64,000 nucleotides of DNA from Enterococcus silesiacus. Lineage in GTDB: Bacteria > Bacillota > Bacilli > Lactobacillales > Enterococcaceae. The notes under the pieces are model-generated. The model was not told the DNA's origin. It made no database searches and was given only the letters and a program-made list of their open reading frames with translations. Positions 1-8,439 of the stretch are shown piece after piece; the stretch's first letter is position 1, and each line of letters opens with the position of its first letter. The stretch lies in the NCBI GenBank assembly GCA_001465115.1, contig CP013614.1:3596001-3660000 (forward strand). Direction: 5' to 3'. A program made the translations under genes and the position numbers.

Positions 1-265
1 GCATCAAGCCAATACTTTGAATGACATAACCAATTTTCCGGCGTAATTCGACCGGATTGATTGTTTGAATGTCCTCACCATTGATTAAGATTTTTCCTTT
101 TGATGGATCAGTCATTCGATTGATCATTCGCATAGAGGTTGTTTTACCGCTACCACTGGTTCCGATAAAGCAGACAAATTCACCTTTATCAAAAGACAGA
201 TTGATGTCATCTACAGCGATTTTACCGCCTTTGTAAATTTTTGAAACATGTTGAAATTCGATCAA
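1..265 (-). CDS. Quaternary-amine (OpuC-type) ABC transporter ATPase, 5' end only
   Basis: Only the N-terminal 88 codons lie in the window; the gene continues off the left edge. The translation has a Walker A motif GTSGSGKT followed by TSMRMINRM and then the Q-loop region RRKIGYVIQSIG, the pattern of ATPases that energise glycine betaine, carnitine or choline uptake in osmotic stress (OpuCA/OpuAA family). I place the start at a TTG (265) because GGGGTGAG lies just upstream; an in-frame GTG at 274 would overlap that ribosome site. The substrate cannot be told from this fragment; permease and binding-protein genes would be expected to the left. Confidence 0.8.
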   Translation of the reverse strand, partial: MIEFQHVSKIYKGGKIAVDDINLSFDKGEFVCFIGTSGSGKTTSMRMINRMTDPSKGKILINGEDIQTINPVELRRKIGYVIQSIGLM

Positions 266-306
266 CTTTCTCACCCCAAATTCTTTTTTCTGTGTCTCAT
301 TTTCTA

Positions 307-373
307 ACTGACGTCAGTGTTTCCTACTAAATGTTTCTACTACTAGTATGCTACAAAACAGCGATTTCGACAA
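307..373 (-). promoter_or_regulatory. Promoter and palindrome upstream of the OpuC-type ATPase gene
   Basis: On the minus strand TTGTCG (368-373) and CATACT (345-350) are separated by 17 bases and would drive the transporter gene. A perfect 12-base palindrome, ACTGACGTCAGT (307-318), lies downstream of the -10 in the leader, where a repressor could act. No regulator is identified. Nothing else stands out between 275 and 480. Confidence 0.45.
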
Positions 374-485
374 ATCAGATGTTTTTTTTGTTTTTTAAGG
401 TCAAAAATAATGAAGGAATAGTGACATTTTAATACTAAATATAATGAAAAAGTCAGAGAAGATTTTTTGAACAACTATTATTCTA

Positions 486-514
486 TTGACAATAGCTGGA
501 AACCTTAGTATATT
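486..514 (+). promoter_or_regulatory. Sigma-A promoter of the glycosyltransferase operon
   Basis: TTGACA (486-491), a 17-base spacer and TATATT (509-514) form a near-consensus promoter about 50 bases before the glycosyltransferase start, with no terminator in between. Confidence 0.75.
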
Positions 515-567
515 GTTGATTAGCTTCTACTATTTTATGAATAATAGAGAGTGAAAAGGAGAGCGTA

Positions 568-2556
568 ATGGAAAAATTTGGGTTAGGTTACTTGGTATTT
601 AGTTTAAGTTATTTGTTTGTGTTTTATCTTATTTCGAAAAAAAAGGAAGATTATCGGAAATTTGTACTAACTGGTTTTGTGATGATCCAGTTTGTTTACT
701 TAGTATGGCGATTTTTTTATACGATTCCTACTGGAAATGTTACCGAGCTGATTGCAGGAAGTCTATTGTATTTGGCAGAGTTTATGGGATTTATTCAGGC
801 CTTTACTTTGGTTGTCTTGTTTTGGAAACCATATAAACGAACTGAAAAATCATTGGCTGAATTAAAAGAATTACCCACAGTCGATATTTTAATCGCTACA
901 TATAATGAAAATATTGAGATCTTAGAAAGAACTGTTGTTGGGTGTTTATCGATTGATTATCCCAAAGAATTACTGAATATTTATCTTTGTGATGATGGGG
1001 ACCGCTCGATGGTGCGAAAGTTAGCTGAAAAACATCATGTAAAAGTTATTGCCCGTCCGACACATGAGCATGCTAAAGCAGGTAATCTGAACTATGCTTT
1101 AACGAAAACGAATGGAGAAATCATCGTAACGCAAGATGCCGATATGGTACCTAAGCGAGAATTTCTGGAACGGACGTTGGGCTATTTTGCAGAAGAAAAG
1201 GTAGGGTTTATTCAAACACCTCAGACATTTTTTAATTCAGATATCTTTCAGCATAATCTATATTTAGACAGTGAGATCAATAACGAACAAGACTTTTTTA
1301 TGCGTAGCTTAGAAGAGGGTAAAGATCAATTCAATGCGGTTCTTTATGTAGGAAGCAATGCATTGTTCAAGCGTAAGGCACTGGATTCGATTGGCGGATT
1401 TACAACAGGAGTGATCACAGAGGATATGGCTACAGGATTACTGTTGCAAAACAACGGCTGGCAAGGCGTGTTCGTCAATGAAGCCCTTGCTTCAGGTCTG
1501 TCACCAGAAACATTAGCAGATTATGTCAAACAGCGGGATCGCTGGGGACGAGGCAATGTGCAAGTTGCCAAAAAGTATACGTTGAAGAAGTTGAAGAATT
1601 TAACGTTTATTCAAAAATGGTTTTATCTGGATGGTGTGATGTATTGGTATTCTGGCATGTATAAATTGATTTATTTACTGTGCCCTTTTCTATATTTGGT
1701 TTTTAATATTTCAAGCTTGAAGACTACGCTACCACATCTAGTAGTTTTCTGGTTACCGGCATTTCTATCGGGGAGTTTGATGTATAAGTCCGTTGCTAGA
1801 AAAAAATACAATTCATTTATCAGTAATATTTATGAATTAGTTACTGCGCCGCAAGTTTCCTGGGCCGTTTGGAAAGAGACACTATTTAGTCCTAAAAAAA
1901 ATAAAAAATTTCATGTAACGATCAAAGGAATTCAAGGAGAAAAAGGCTATTTTGACTGGCGCAATTGTAAAGTTCAGATCTTATTATTGGCTGCAAATTG
2001 TTTTGCCTTGATTTATTATATCGCGCAATTAGATTTTGCTCATCTGCAGTGGTGGAATGTTTTTTCTATCAATATTTATTGGTTGCTCTACAACATTGTC
2101 AGTTTGACGGTTGCAGTGTCTGTGGCGTATGAGCGTCCACGTTTACCAATGATTATACCGGTCGACTATGACGGAAAGCTGGTCAAAGAAGATCAAGTGA
2201 TCCCTGTTAGAATTAATTATCTAGGTGAACGAAGTGTGACGATCACAGCTGATCCAAAAGATCCGTTCTTAAGTATATTGTTGAATCAAGAAGAGGGTCT
2301 TCTTTCTTTTCAAAAAATAAAAAATGTAAAAATGGTTCGTTCGCGTATAATTAATTTAACTGGAACAGTTGAAATTACGTTCAAGACCCAGAAATTTTCA
2401 CGTAAGAATCACTATCGTTGGTTAGGTTTGATCTATTCAGACCCAAAATATGGTGTGGGTGATATCCATTCCATTAGAGTTAAGTTTTACACGATTTTCA
2501 AGTATATCTTCAAAAATAGAAAAGATGCACAAAAAAATCAACAGTTATTGTCATAA
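568..2556 (+). CDS. Membrane family 2 glycosyltransferase, cellulose-synthase-like
   Basis: A 662-residue processive beta-glycosyltransferase expected to polymerise an exopolysaccharide and extrude it across the membrane. Three membrane segments lie in residues 1-85; the GT-A domain at about 100-340 shows ATYNEN, CDDGD, the metal-binding DAD in TQDADMVP, the catalytic ITED and QRDRWGRG (the QxxRW acceptor motif). Further membrane helices occur at about 350-520. The last 120 residues sit where BcsA has a PilZ domain, but I see neither RxxxR nor D/NxSxxG, so c-di-GMP binding is doubtful. The start is well supported by AAAGGAGAG. It heads an operon with a lipoprotein and a secreted coiled-coil protein. 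The polymer is unknown. Confidence 0.88.
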   Translation: MEKFGLGYLVFSLSYLFVFYLISKKKEDYRKFVLTGFVMIQFVYLVWRFFYTIPTGNVTELIAGSLLYLAEFMGFIQAFTLVVLFWKPYKRTEKSLAELKELPTVDILIATYNENIEILERTVVGCLSIDYPKELLNIYLCDDGDRSMVRKLAEKHHVKVIARPTHEHAKAGNLNYALTKTNGEIIVTQDADMVPKREFLERTLGYFAEEKVGFIQTPQTFFNSDIFQHNLYLDSEINNEQDFFMRSLEEGKDQFNAVLYVGSNALFKRKALDSIGGFTTGVITEDMATGLLLQNNGWQGVFVNEALASGLSPETLADYVKQRDRWGRGNVQVAKKYTLKKLKNLTFIQKWFYLDGVMYWYSGMYKLIYLLCPFLYLVFNISSLKTTLPHLVVFWLPAFLSGSLMYKSVARKKYNSFISNIYELVTAPQVSWAVWKETLFSPKKNKKFHVTIKGIQGEKGYFDWRNCKVQILLLAANCFALIYYIAQLDFAHLQWWNVFSINIYWLLYNIVSLTVAVSVAYERPRLPMIIPVDYDGKLVKEDQVIPVRINYLGERSVTITADPKDPFLSILLNQEEGLLSFQKIKNVKMVRSRIINLTGTVEITFKTQKFSRKNHYRWLGLIYSDPKYGVGDIHSIRVKFYTIFKYIFKNRKDAQKNQQLLS

Positions 2557-2574
2557 AAGGAGCCAATTAGACGT

Positions 2575-3264
2575 ATGAAAAATAAGAGAATAATTATCAT
2601 GTTAGCTTTTATAGTTGTTGTTTTTACGGGATGCGCGAAGAACGCTGATCCTAAAGATGTTGCTACAGCTTTCATCAATAATGTAATTTACGAGCGAGAT
2701 AAAGAAGAAGCAGAAAAATATTTTTATCAATTAGATGCGCCAAGTCAAGCAGATTTGATTCAAGATTTCTCTGAGCTGTTCGATCTTTCAAAAGAGCAAG
2801 CGAAAGAATTGGTAACAATCTATCAGGAACAATTGGAAAAAGAAACCAGCTTTTCGGTAAAAATGAAAGACAGTCAAGCAAAAAAGCAAGAAGCAGAAGT
2901 AACGGTCACTGGATTGGATCAGACTAATTTCGATCAAATAATTGATCAAAAAACCGATGAAGAACTAGTACAATGGTTAAAGAATAAAGGCTATGAGACG
3001 ATCAAACAGCTAGAGGATATCGATAAAATTTCTGATGAAAAGCAATTAAACGGGATTTTAAAAGAATTAAATGCATTAACAGACAAAGACCTTAATCAAA
3101 TTCAGTTTGAAGCACTAAAAAAGACATTTAAAGAATTGAAAGCAGCGAAAGAACCGAGAACAATTCATTTTGAATTAGAGCTAGATAAAAAAGAGAAAAA
3201 ATATTGGATCATTGTAGACGAGGAAAAACGGTTTAATGAATTGCTAGATGCTTTTCAAGGATAA
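2575..3264 (+). CDS. Predicted lipoprotein of the glycosyltransferase operon
   Basis: A 229-residue lipoprotein: a basic N-terminus, hydrophobic segment and lipobox VFTGC predict signal peptidase II cleavage and lipid anchoring at about residue 20. The mature part is rich in Lys, Glu and Gln and helical; residues 25-110 resemble the small cone-shaped DUF4878/NTF2-like lipoprotein domains (inference from pattern only). It starts 18 bases after the glycosyltransferase stop behind AAAAGGAG, so it is very likely cotranscribed and may assist polymer export or surface retention. I do not recognise a specific family. Confidence 0.8.
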   Translation: MKNKRIIIMLAFIVVVFTGCAKNADPKDVATAFINNVIYERDKEEAEKYFYQLDAPSQADLIQDFSELFDLSKEQAKELVTIYQEQLEKETSFSVKMKDSQAKKQEAEVTVTGLDQTNFDQIIDQKTDEELVQWLKNKGYETIKQLEDIDKISDEKQLNGILKELNALTDKDLNQIQFEALKKTFKELKAAKEPRTIHFELELDKKEKKYWIIVDEEKRFNELLDAFQG

Positions 3265-3303
3265 CTAGTAGGAAAGAAATATGTTGATTAAGGAGAAGTT
3301 AGA

Positions 3304-3864
3304 ATGAAAAAATTTATAGTATTTTGCATAGCTTTTTTAATGATCGGTATTGGGACAACTCAGACAATAACTACCGCAGATGCGGCATTTTCTAAAGATG
3401 AAGCAGTTAGAGAACGTTTTGCCTTAAAAAGAGAACGATTAGCTGAGGTCGTATCAAAAAAAATCGCTCATGTTGAAAACTCAATCAAGAAAAAACTAAA
3501 AGACCAAGAAATAAAGAAAGCCCAAAAGCAAAAAGAAGAAAACGAACAAAAAGCCGCCGCAAAGAAAACTGAAGCTGAAGCGACAGCAAGTCAGGCTTCC
3601 GCTCAAGCGGCCCAAGCCGCTGAGGCAGCTCAAGCAGTCGCAGCAGAGCAAGCGGCAGTTCAACCACCGGTAGAAACACCAGCACCGCAAATACCAGAAA
3701 ATGAAGCCACTGCTGACGTTGTTTCAGGAGCTTCAGCTAATGGCCAGGAACGAGGTCAAAGAAATCGTGAGTGGGGCGAGCAATTGGGAGATCCTAATTT
3801 GACACCAGAAGAGCGTCAAGGTATCATTCAAGAGAAAAAGAATTACAACCGCAATAACCACTAA
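3304..3864 (+). CDS. Secreted Ala/Gln-rich coiled-coil protein
   Basis: A 186-residue protein with a signal peptide (about residues 1-28, ending TTADAA). The mature protein is a highly charged, probably coiled-coil segment (residues 30-90, rich in Lys, Glu and Gln), an Ala/Gln-rich stretch with AAQAAEAAQ-type repeats (95-120), a Pro-rich linker (PPVETPAPQIPE) and a polar C-terminus. There is no LPXTG, lipobox or membrane anchor. It follows the lipoprotein by 39 bases in the same operon. The composition suggests a cell-wall-associated or matrix partner of the exported polymer; the function is not known. Confidence 0.75.
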   Translation: MKKFIVFCIAFLMIGIGTTQTITTADAAFSKDEAVRERFALKRERLAEVVSKKIAHVENSIKKKLKDQEIKKAQKQKEENEQKAAAKKTEAEATASQASAQAAQAAEAAQAVAAEQAAVQPPVETPAPQIPENEATADVVSGASANGQERGQRNREWGEQLGDPNLTPEERQGIIQEKKNYNRNNH

Positions 3865-4024
3865 TAAAAGACTAAACAATATTTTGTTGTAAAGCATAAA
3901 GCACTTTGGTGCGTGGCTAATTTTGCGCTCGTTTAAAAACAGTTTTTTACGATTACAGTAAAATAGTCTGTTTGATGAGATGAACTTAGCCATAATTGTT
4001 CTTTTCATAGTCGTTTTATTTCAG

Positions 4025-4053
4025 TGGACATTTATAGAAACAGCGGGTAATTT
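4025..4053 (+). promoter_or_regulatory. Probable promoter of the padR operon
   Basis: TGGACA (4025-4030), 17 bases, then TAATTT (4048-4053), 32 bases before the padR start. It is moderate in quality. The rest of the 3865-4085 gap shows no clear terminator or gene. Confidence 0.4.
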
Positions 4054-4085
4054 GTCAATCAAAACTGTGATAAGGGGATTGAGCA

Positions 4086-4403
4086 ATGAGGGCTTCTAGC
4101 CAATTTAAAAAAGGTGCTTTAGAAATGTGTGTACTTCATTTTATTGAAAAAGAAGATCGATATGGTTATGAGTTAACACAACGAGTGAATCAGTTTATAC
4201 CAATTACCGAAGGGGCGCTTTACCCAGTTTTGCGTCGATTAGTTAAAGAATCGTATTGTGTCATTTATACAAAAGAATCGCCTGATGGTCCTTCCAGAAA
4301 GTATTACCAAATGACTGATAAAGGGAAAGAATATTTGGAACTTTTAGAGCGTGATTGGGATGAATTCGTTGAACAAGTACGTAAACTGAGGGAGGCAGAT
4401 TAG
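4086..4403 (+). CDS. PadR-family transcriptional regulator
   Basis: A 105-residue winged-helix regulator of the short PadR type. Typical family patterns are visible: FKKGALEMCVLHFI at the N-terminus, YGYELTQRVNQF, the wing region ITEGALYPVLRRL and the C-terminal SRKYYQMTDKGKEYL. Such proteins normally repress their own operon in response to membrane or antibiotic stress. Its stop codon overlaps the GTG start of the next gene by one base, the usual arrangement of a PadR gene with a HAAS-domain membrane protein, so the pair probably acts as one regulatory unit. Confidence 0.88.
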   Translation: MRASSQFKKGALEMCVLHFIEKEDRYGYELTQRVNQFIPITEGALYPVLRRLVKESYCVIYTKESPDGPSRKYYQMTDKGKEYLELLERDWDEFVEQVRKLREAD

Positions 4404-5959
4404 TGAACACGATGGAAGAATATTTAAACCGACTAAAGGCTGCTTTTGCTGAAGAGGATATAGAAGATTTTAATGAGTTGAAAGAATACTTATTGGAGCA
4501 GTTGGACATTTGTTTGGAAGAAGGACAGACAGAAGCAGACGTCGTTTCTGGGCTTGCGCCACCAGAAGAGGTAGCAGCAGATTATTATGCAGATTTAAGC
4601 TTAGATGCTGCAATTAATGCTAAAACCTCTGTTGTTCCCAGAGAAGAAATCAAAGAGGTATTCATTCAATCACAGAAAAAAAGAATGCAAAAGCTTCTAA
4701 AAGCAGCGTTTAAAGTATTGAAACCGTTACTGCTTTTGCTACTAGTGGCATCCTTTGCTTTTTTCTTGGCCTATACGGTCAAAGAATTAAATGAAGAACG
4801 AAATTTAGCTGGGATTCCAACGATTTTATGTGTCTTATTGCTAGCGATTATTTTGCAAGTCATAAAAGGCTGGGCTTTTGAAAAACGGAAATTAATCAAT
4901 GGTTTATCACTTGGATTACTGTTAGTAGGGACAATGATGTTATTGTTTTTTTCTGCCACAGGTCAATTAATGTATACAGGCAGACAATATTACAAAGAGA
5001 TCAGCCTGTCTTCCAACAACCACGCTGCTTTCAGTTTGGATTCAGATGCAGATGTTGAAATCACGACTGTCGAAGTATCTAGTGCAGATAAACCAAGTTT
5101 GATGGTCAAAGGTAGATTTAAAGAGAGTGATATCAAGAAAATTGAAGCGGGTCTGTATGATAACAAGGTAAACTTGACATTAGACGAAGAGAATCTTTTT
5201 GATACATTCACTCGAACTGGACGTTCAGAAGTGATTTTCTTTATACCAAAAGGAACGATTCTTGACAATTTCCATTTAGGGTTAAGCCGGGGAGATTTGC
5301 GGTTACTGGATATTCAAACAAAGAATTTTGACTTAGATTTGATTTCAGGTGATGTCTATGCGAAAAATATTATTGCGGATGAAGGGAATATCAGAAGTGA
5401 TTATGGTGATGTTATCATAGAAGAATCTGCTATGAACTTAAAAGTCAAAAGCGCCTCTGGAAAAACCGTTATCACTGGGATGTTAGGGGACTTAACAATT
5501 GAGGGCAATCAAGGCCTCTCTATTTTAAAATTCTTACGTTCAGATAATGTCGTGTTAAATAATCATTCAGGGCGGATGATTTTAGAAGATTCTGAAACAA
5601 AAAAACTTACCGCTACTGCAACAGATGGTCAAGTGATTGTTAAACGAACAAATGGAGATCTTTCATTAGTCAATGAGAGTGGGAAGATTGTCTCAGAAGA
5701 AAATAAAGGTATCTTAGCGTTGAAAAATGGTTCCGGTCCAACAATCGCTGTCCAAAGCAGCAAATTAAATGCACGTGTCTCTAGTCAATCAGGATTCATC
5801 AAGTGGTTACAAGACCCTAGCCAATCAGTTAAAGTCACTGCAAGTACAGAGACTGGTGAGCTGAAAAATGATTTCTCTGATGTATCAGGGAAGGAAAAGT
5901 ATAAAATTGACGTAAAATCAAAAACGGGAGATGTCAAAATCTTGAAGAAAGTTGAATAA
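4403..5959 (+). CDS. HAAS/DUF4097 membrane protein paired with PadR
   Basis: A 518-residue protein with a GTG start overlapping the padR stop. Residues 1-75 form a helical HAAS-type domain (EEYLNRLKAAF, ELKEYLLEQLDI) typical of membrane proteins encoded beside PadR regulators. About four membrane segments follow (residues 105-195), then a large beta-strand-rich extracytoplasmic region (about 205-518) with repeated short motifs such as SGDVYAKNI, DYGDVIIEES, SGKTVITG and TGDVKIL, the pattern of DUF4097 beta-helix domains. LiaX of E. faecalis also ends in DUF4097, but its N-terminus and context differ. A role in envelope-stress sensing is an inference. Confidence 0.82.
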   Translation: MNTMEEYLNRLKAAFAEEDIEDFNELKEYLLEQLDICLEEGQTEADVVSGLAPPEEVAADYYADLSLDAAINAKTSVVPREEIKEVFIQSQKKRMQKLLKAAFKVLKPLLLLLLVASFAFFLAYTVKELNEERNLAGIPTILCVLLLAIILQVIKGWAFEKRKLINGLSLGLLLVGTMMLLFFSATGQLMYTGRQYYKEISLSSNNHAAFSLDSDADVEITTVEVSSADKPSLMVKGRFKESDIKKIEAGLYDNKVNLTLDEENLFDTFTRTGRSEVIFFIPKGTILDNFHLGLSRGDLRLLDIQTKNFDLDLISGDVYAKNIIADEGNIRSDYGDVIIEESAMNLKVKSASGKTVITGMLGDLTIEGNQGLSILKFLRSDNVVLNNHSGRMILEDSETKKLTATATDGQVIVKRTNGDLSLVNESGKIVSEENKGILALKNGSGPTIAVQSSKLNARVSSQSGFIKWLQDPSQSVKVTASTETGELKNDFSDVSGKEKYKIDVKSKTGDVKILKKVE

Positions 5960-6021
5960 AATCAGCAGAAGGAACATTTAGACCGATCGTGGTAAATGTT
6001 TTGTTGGCTTGAGTTATTCAA

Positions 6022-6065
6022 AAGGAGAGCTAGGCGAAACGCTACGAGTTTTGTCTAGCTCTCCT
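6022..6065. terminator. Inverted repeat after the HAAS protein gene
   Basis: A 12-base perfect stem (AAGGAGAGCTAG with CTAGCTCTCCTT) around a 20-base loop that can extend through GCGAAAC/GTTTTGT. The plus-strand T tract is missing, so it may be a weak terminator or an RNA stabiliser. Confidence 0.45.
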
Positions 6066-6142
6066 TAAAAATGAAGTGACTGAGTAGCGAGAAGGTTGTT
6101 GGTTCGCTATTTTGTAGAAAAAAGAGGTTTAAAGGAGAAAAA

Positions 6143-6655
6143 ATGTTTAATAAAAGGAAAATAAAGAAATGGTTTGAGCAGGCTCAGCAAGCTCTGAATG
6201 AAAATCAGATGCAGCAAGCGGTATATTTTTTGAAATTGGTCATTGAAACAAGTATAAAAAACGGCGGTATTCAATTAAATGAATGTTTTAGTTCGTTTGT
6301 TTTATTGGGAGATATTTATAACGAAGAGCAATGCTTTGAAGAAGCAGATCGACTGTATCGAATGGCTGCAAGCATGGATTTCTCAGCAAAATTTGTTTTA
6401 CTAAAAAAAGAATTGTTCCATGATGATTCAAATTATGAAGTAGCTAGCAAAAACTGGCTGAAAAAAAATATGATTGATTCTACAGACATTATCCAAGCGA
6501 GCGACGGCAAAAACTGGACGTTTCTTATTGAAGAAGGGGAAATCAGTTATTCAGCAAGAGCCTCTTCTAAAGAATCAAATAAGGCAGCATTAGAGGAATT
6601 TGATGTGGAGTCTTTATGGACATATGAAGATTGTTTAGATTCACCTAGCATGTAA
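6143..6655 (+). CDS. Hypothetical TPR-like protein
   Basis: A 170-residue cytoplasmic protein without signal peptide or membrane segment. Residues 1-95 are helical with tetratricopeptide-like spacing (WFEQAQQALNENQMQQAVYF, then LLGDIYNEEQCFEEADRLYRMA), suggesting two or three degenerate TPR helices for protein binding. The C-terminal 70 residues are more mixed. It is preceded by AAAGGAG and followed by a strong terminator, so it is a single-gene unit. I do not recognise a named family. Confidence 0.7.
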   Translation: MFNKRKIKKWFEQAQQALNENQMQQAVYFLKLVIETSIKNGGIQLNECFSSFVLLGDIYNEEQCFEEADRLYRMAASMDFSAKFVLLKKELFHDDSNYEVASKNWLKKNMIDSTDIIQASDGKNWTFLIEEGEISYSARASSKESNKAALEEFDVESLWTYEDCLDSPSM

Positions 6656-6681
6656 ATAGTACCATTAAAGCAAATAAAATC

Positions 6682-6726
6682 CAGAGCCTGAAAATCGATG
6701 TTTCGACTTTCGCTCTGTTTTTTTGT
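6682..6726 (+). terminator. Rho-independent terminator
   Basis: CAGAGC pairs with GCTCTG, with inner GAAA/TTTC and TCGA/TCGA pairs, followed by seven T residues. It ends the TPR-like gene. Confidence 0.75.
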
Positions 6727-6809
6727 TTCAATAAGCTACTAAAAAGTTAGAAAATATTGCTGTATTTTCATAATAAAACCAGATAAACAAAAAATTTTCT
6801 GACACTTTG

Positions 6810-6838
6810 TTGACTATGAAATTGTTTTTCTTTAAAAT
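6810..6838 (+). promoter_or_regulatory. Promoter of a candidate small RNA
   Basis: TTGACT (6810-6815), a 17-base spacer and TAAAAT (6833-6838). No gene of normal size follows, only a structured stretch ending in a terminator. Confidence 0.6.
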
Positions 6839-6844
6839 GAGTAG

Positions 6845-7097
6845 TAGATAGAAACGAATATAATAAAAAAGGCACTTCACAGATCAGTTGGCGCTGATCC
6901 ATGAAGCCCTGAGAAGTCAGAGAATGCTGACCAATCAAGTTGCCCGTGTCAATGCGTAACATCGACATATTCCATTTTACTCAATTTTTGGAGAAATATC
7001 TAGAACTTTCTTTGCCAGAGTTGAAGATGGATAATGAGATGTCTATTTGTTGAACATGCAATGGTGTTGGTGTACTTTGCCAACGCCATTTTTTTAT
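6845..7097 (+). ncRNA. Candidate small RNA of about 250 nt
   Basis: The stretch between a good promoter and a strong terminator has no credible ordinary gene but much structure. At 6872-6909 a hairpin forms from GGCACTTCA with TGAAGCC and GATCAG with CTGATC; a second forms from GTCAG with CTGAC (about 6917-6934). An 11-codon frame beginning ATGCTGACCAATCAAG at about 6924 has only a weak ribosome site. It could be a free regulatory RNA, a type I toxin-antitoxin RNA or a leader that has lost its gene; I cannot match it to a family. The rest of the gap (7100-7433) holds nothing I can name. Confidence 0.45.
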
Positions 7098-7100
7098 TTT
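7059..7100 (+). terminator. Terminator of the candidate small RNA
   Basis: AATGGTGTTGG pairs with CCAACGCCATT (one G-T pair) around a nine-base loop and runs into TTTTTTTATTTT. Confidence 0.75.
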
Positions 7101-7433
7101 GTTTCTATCTAAGGTAAAGGTTTGTATTTGCTGGTAGCTAAAGATTGAAGCCGACAAGCTTTAGCTATTTAGTAAATAGGAGCTTTGCTGTATTGAAGAG
7201 CCAAAGACCTGCAAATACTTGTAGAATCGTTAAAGTGGTAATGTTCTGTTTAGTAAAAAGTAGTCTTTGGTAGTTCAAGGTATATGAACAGGGGTGAGAG
7301 TCTAAATAAATTGATGGATTCTAGGTAAGTCAGTTTGTTTTTAGCTTGAGCGCCTGTTTGTATTTTTAGTAGGGAACATTCATCTGTGAACTGCTGAGTA
7401 AGAAGAATTAAATGAATTAAATTTTAGACATAG

Positions 7434-7504
7434 AAAAGCTGAAATAAGCGTGTTGATCCAAGGGCAAACCGCCTTTGATAGTATATCATCACTCTTATTT
7501 CAGC
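7434..7504 (-). terminator. Terminator of the dioxygenase gene
   Basis: An 11-base perfect stem (GCTGAAATAAG with CTTATTTCAGC) extended by GTG/CAC and GAT/ATC, and followed on the minus strand by CTTTTC. It lies just beyond the stop of the minus-strand dioxygenase gene. Confidence 0.65.
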
Positions 7505-7521
7505 TTGTAACTGTTGGGTAG

Positions 7522-8412
7522 TTATATTTCTTTATAGATATTTGCTTCGATTTCAGAACGCTTATCTTCTAAAAAAGGCGGTAAAGCAAGGTGTTCACCT
7601 AAAGAGCTCAGTGGTTCATCTAGCGTAAAACCAGGTGTCAATGTCGCAAACTCAACTCGAATACCTCCAGGTTCTCTGATATAGAGACTTTTAAAGTAAC
7701 CGCGATGGACGATTTTTTCAATGTTCCATCTTTGCTCTTTTGCTTTTACATAAAGCTCATCTAGCTTTTGTTCATCTTGGACTGAAAGGGCAACGTGATC
7801 CATACTTCCTCGACCCATGCGAGTTTTATCTGGTGTCGCAGTCGATAATAGTTGAATATAATCAGTTTCATTGAGTTGAATTTTTCCACGGTTGCTGTTC
7901 CAACCTATTAATCGATAAAAGAAGTCAGCTGTTTTTTTAGGGTCAGCAACGTGAAATTCAGTCGATAAAAGTCCCAGGATCTGTTTGTCGCCTGGAATAG
8001 AATTGTTCACCTGTAGCTCTTTAGCTAATGGTTCTTGCTCTACTTCAACCAAATGGAGACTTACCTGATCTTTGTCTTTAAAATGAAGACTGTTTTGTTT
8101 CTTAGTAAATTTAATTTTGGCATCAGTTAAGCGTTTCTCCCAAAAAAGCAGACTACCTTTAGGGATTTTTAATCCGATCGTACTTAAGAAATCAGCCTTA
8201 TCATAGCGTTGTGCTAATGAAGGGACCACAAAAAAAGTGATCACAGAACCAGGTGTGCCGGCATAATCGCCATAGTAGTAGTGTAGCATTTTATGATTAT
8301 CTTGATTGACCGTTTTCTTTACAAAACGCAATCCAAGGATCGTTGTATAAAAAAAGTGATTATCCTTAGCAAATCTTGTTAATAATGAGACATGATGAAT
8401 CGGTGCGAACAT
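7522..8412 (-). CDS. Ring-cleaving dioxygenase, VOC/glyoxalase superfamily (MhqO-like)
   Basis: A 296-residue two-module VOC metalloenzyme resembling the MhqA/MhqO group, which open catechol or hydroquinone rings and protect against quinones. Module one starts with the metal-side HHVSLLTR; module two contains DHVALSVQ and ends with RVEFATLTPG, supplying the other His and the Glu ligand. Length is normal for the family. It is transcribed alone from a promoter overlapping a perfect palindrome, as expected of a quinone- or thiol-stress-inducible gene, and ends at a strong hairpin. The exact substrate is inferred from the family. Confidence 0.85.
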   Translation of the reverse strand: MFAPIHHVSLLTRFAKDNHFFYTTILGLRFVKKTVNQDNHKMLHYYYGDYAGTPGSVITFFVVPSLAQRYDKADFLSTIGLKIPKGSLLFWEKRLTDAKIKFTKKQNSLHFKDKDQVSLHLVEVEQEPLAKELQVNNSIPGDKQILGLLSTEFHVADPKKTADFFYRLIGWNSNRGKIQLNETDYIQLLSTATPDKTRMGRGSMDHVALSVQDEQKLDELYVKAKEQRWNIEKIVHRGYFKSLYIREPGGIRVEFATLTPGFTLDEPLSSLGEHLALPPFLEDKRSEIEANIYKEI

Positions 8413-8439
8413 TGAAAGTCCCCCTTTAATTTTATTTTC

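Noticed and set aside
3485..3690. Minus-strand frames opposite the coiled-coil protein gene
   Set aside because: They are the mirror of the Lys/Glu/Ala-rich coding strand and give a Leu/Phe-rich product without start signals.
4403..5959. LiaX, because of the DUF4097-like C-terminus
   Set aside because: LiaX lacks the HAAS domain and membrane block and is not encoded with a PadR regulator.
6768..6968. Minus-strand 66-codon frame across the small RNA candidate
   Set aside because: It overlaps a promoter and hairpins on the other strand and has no ribosome site.
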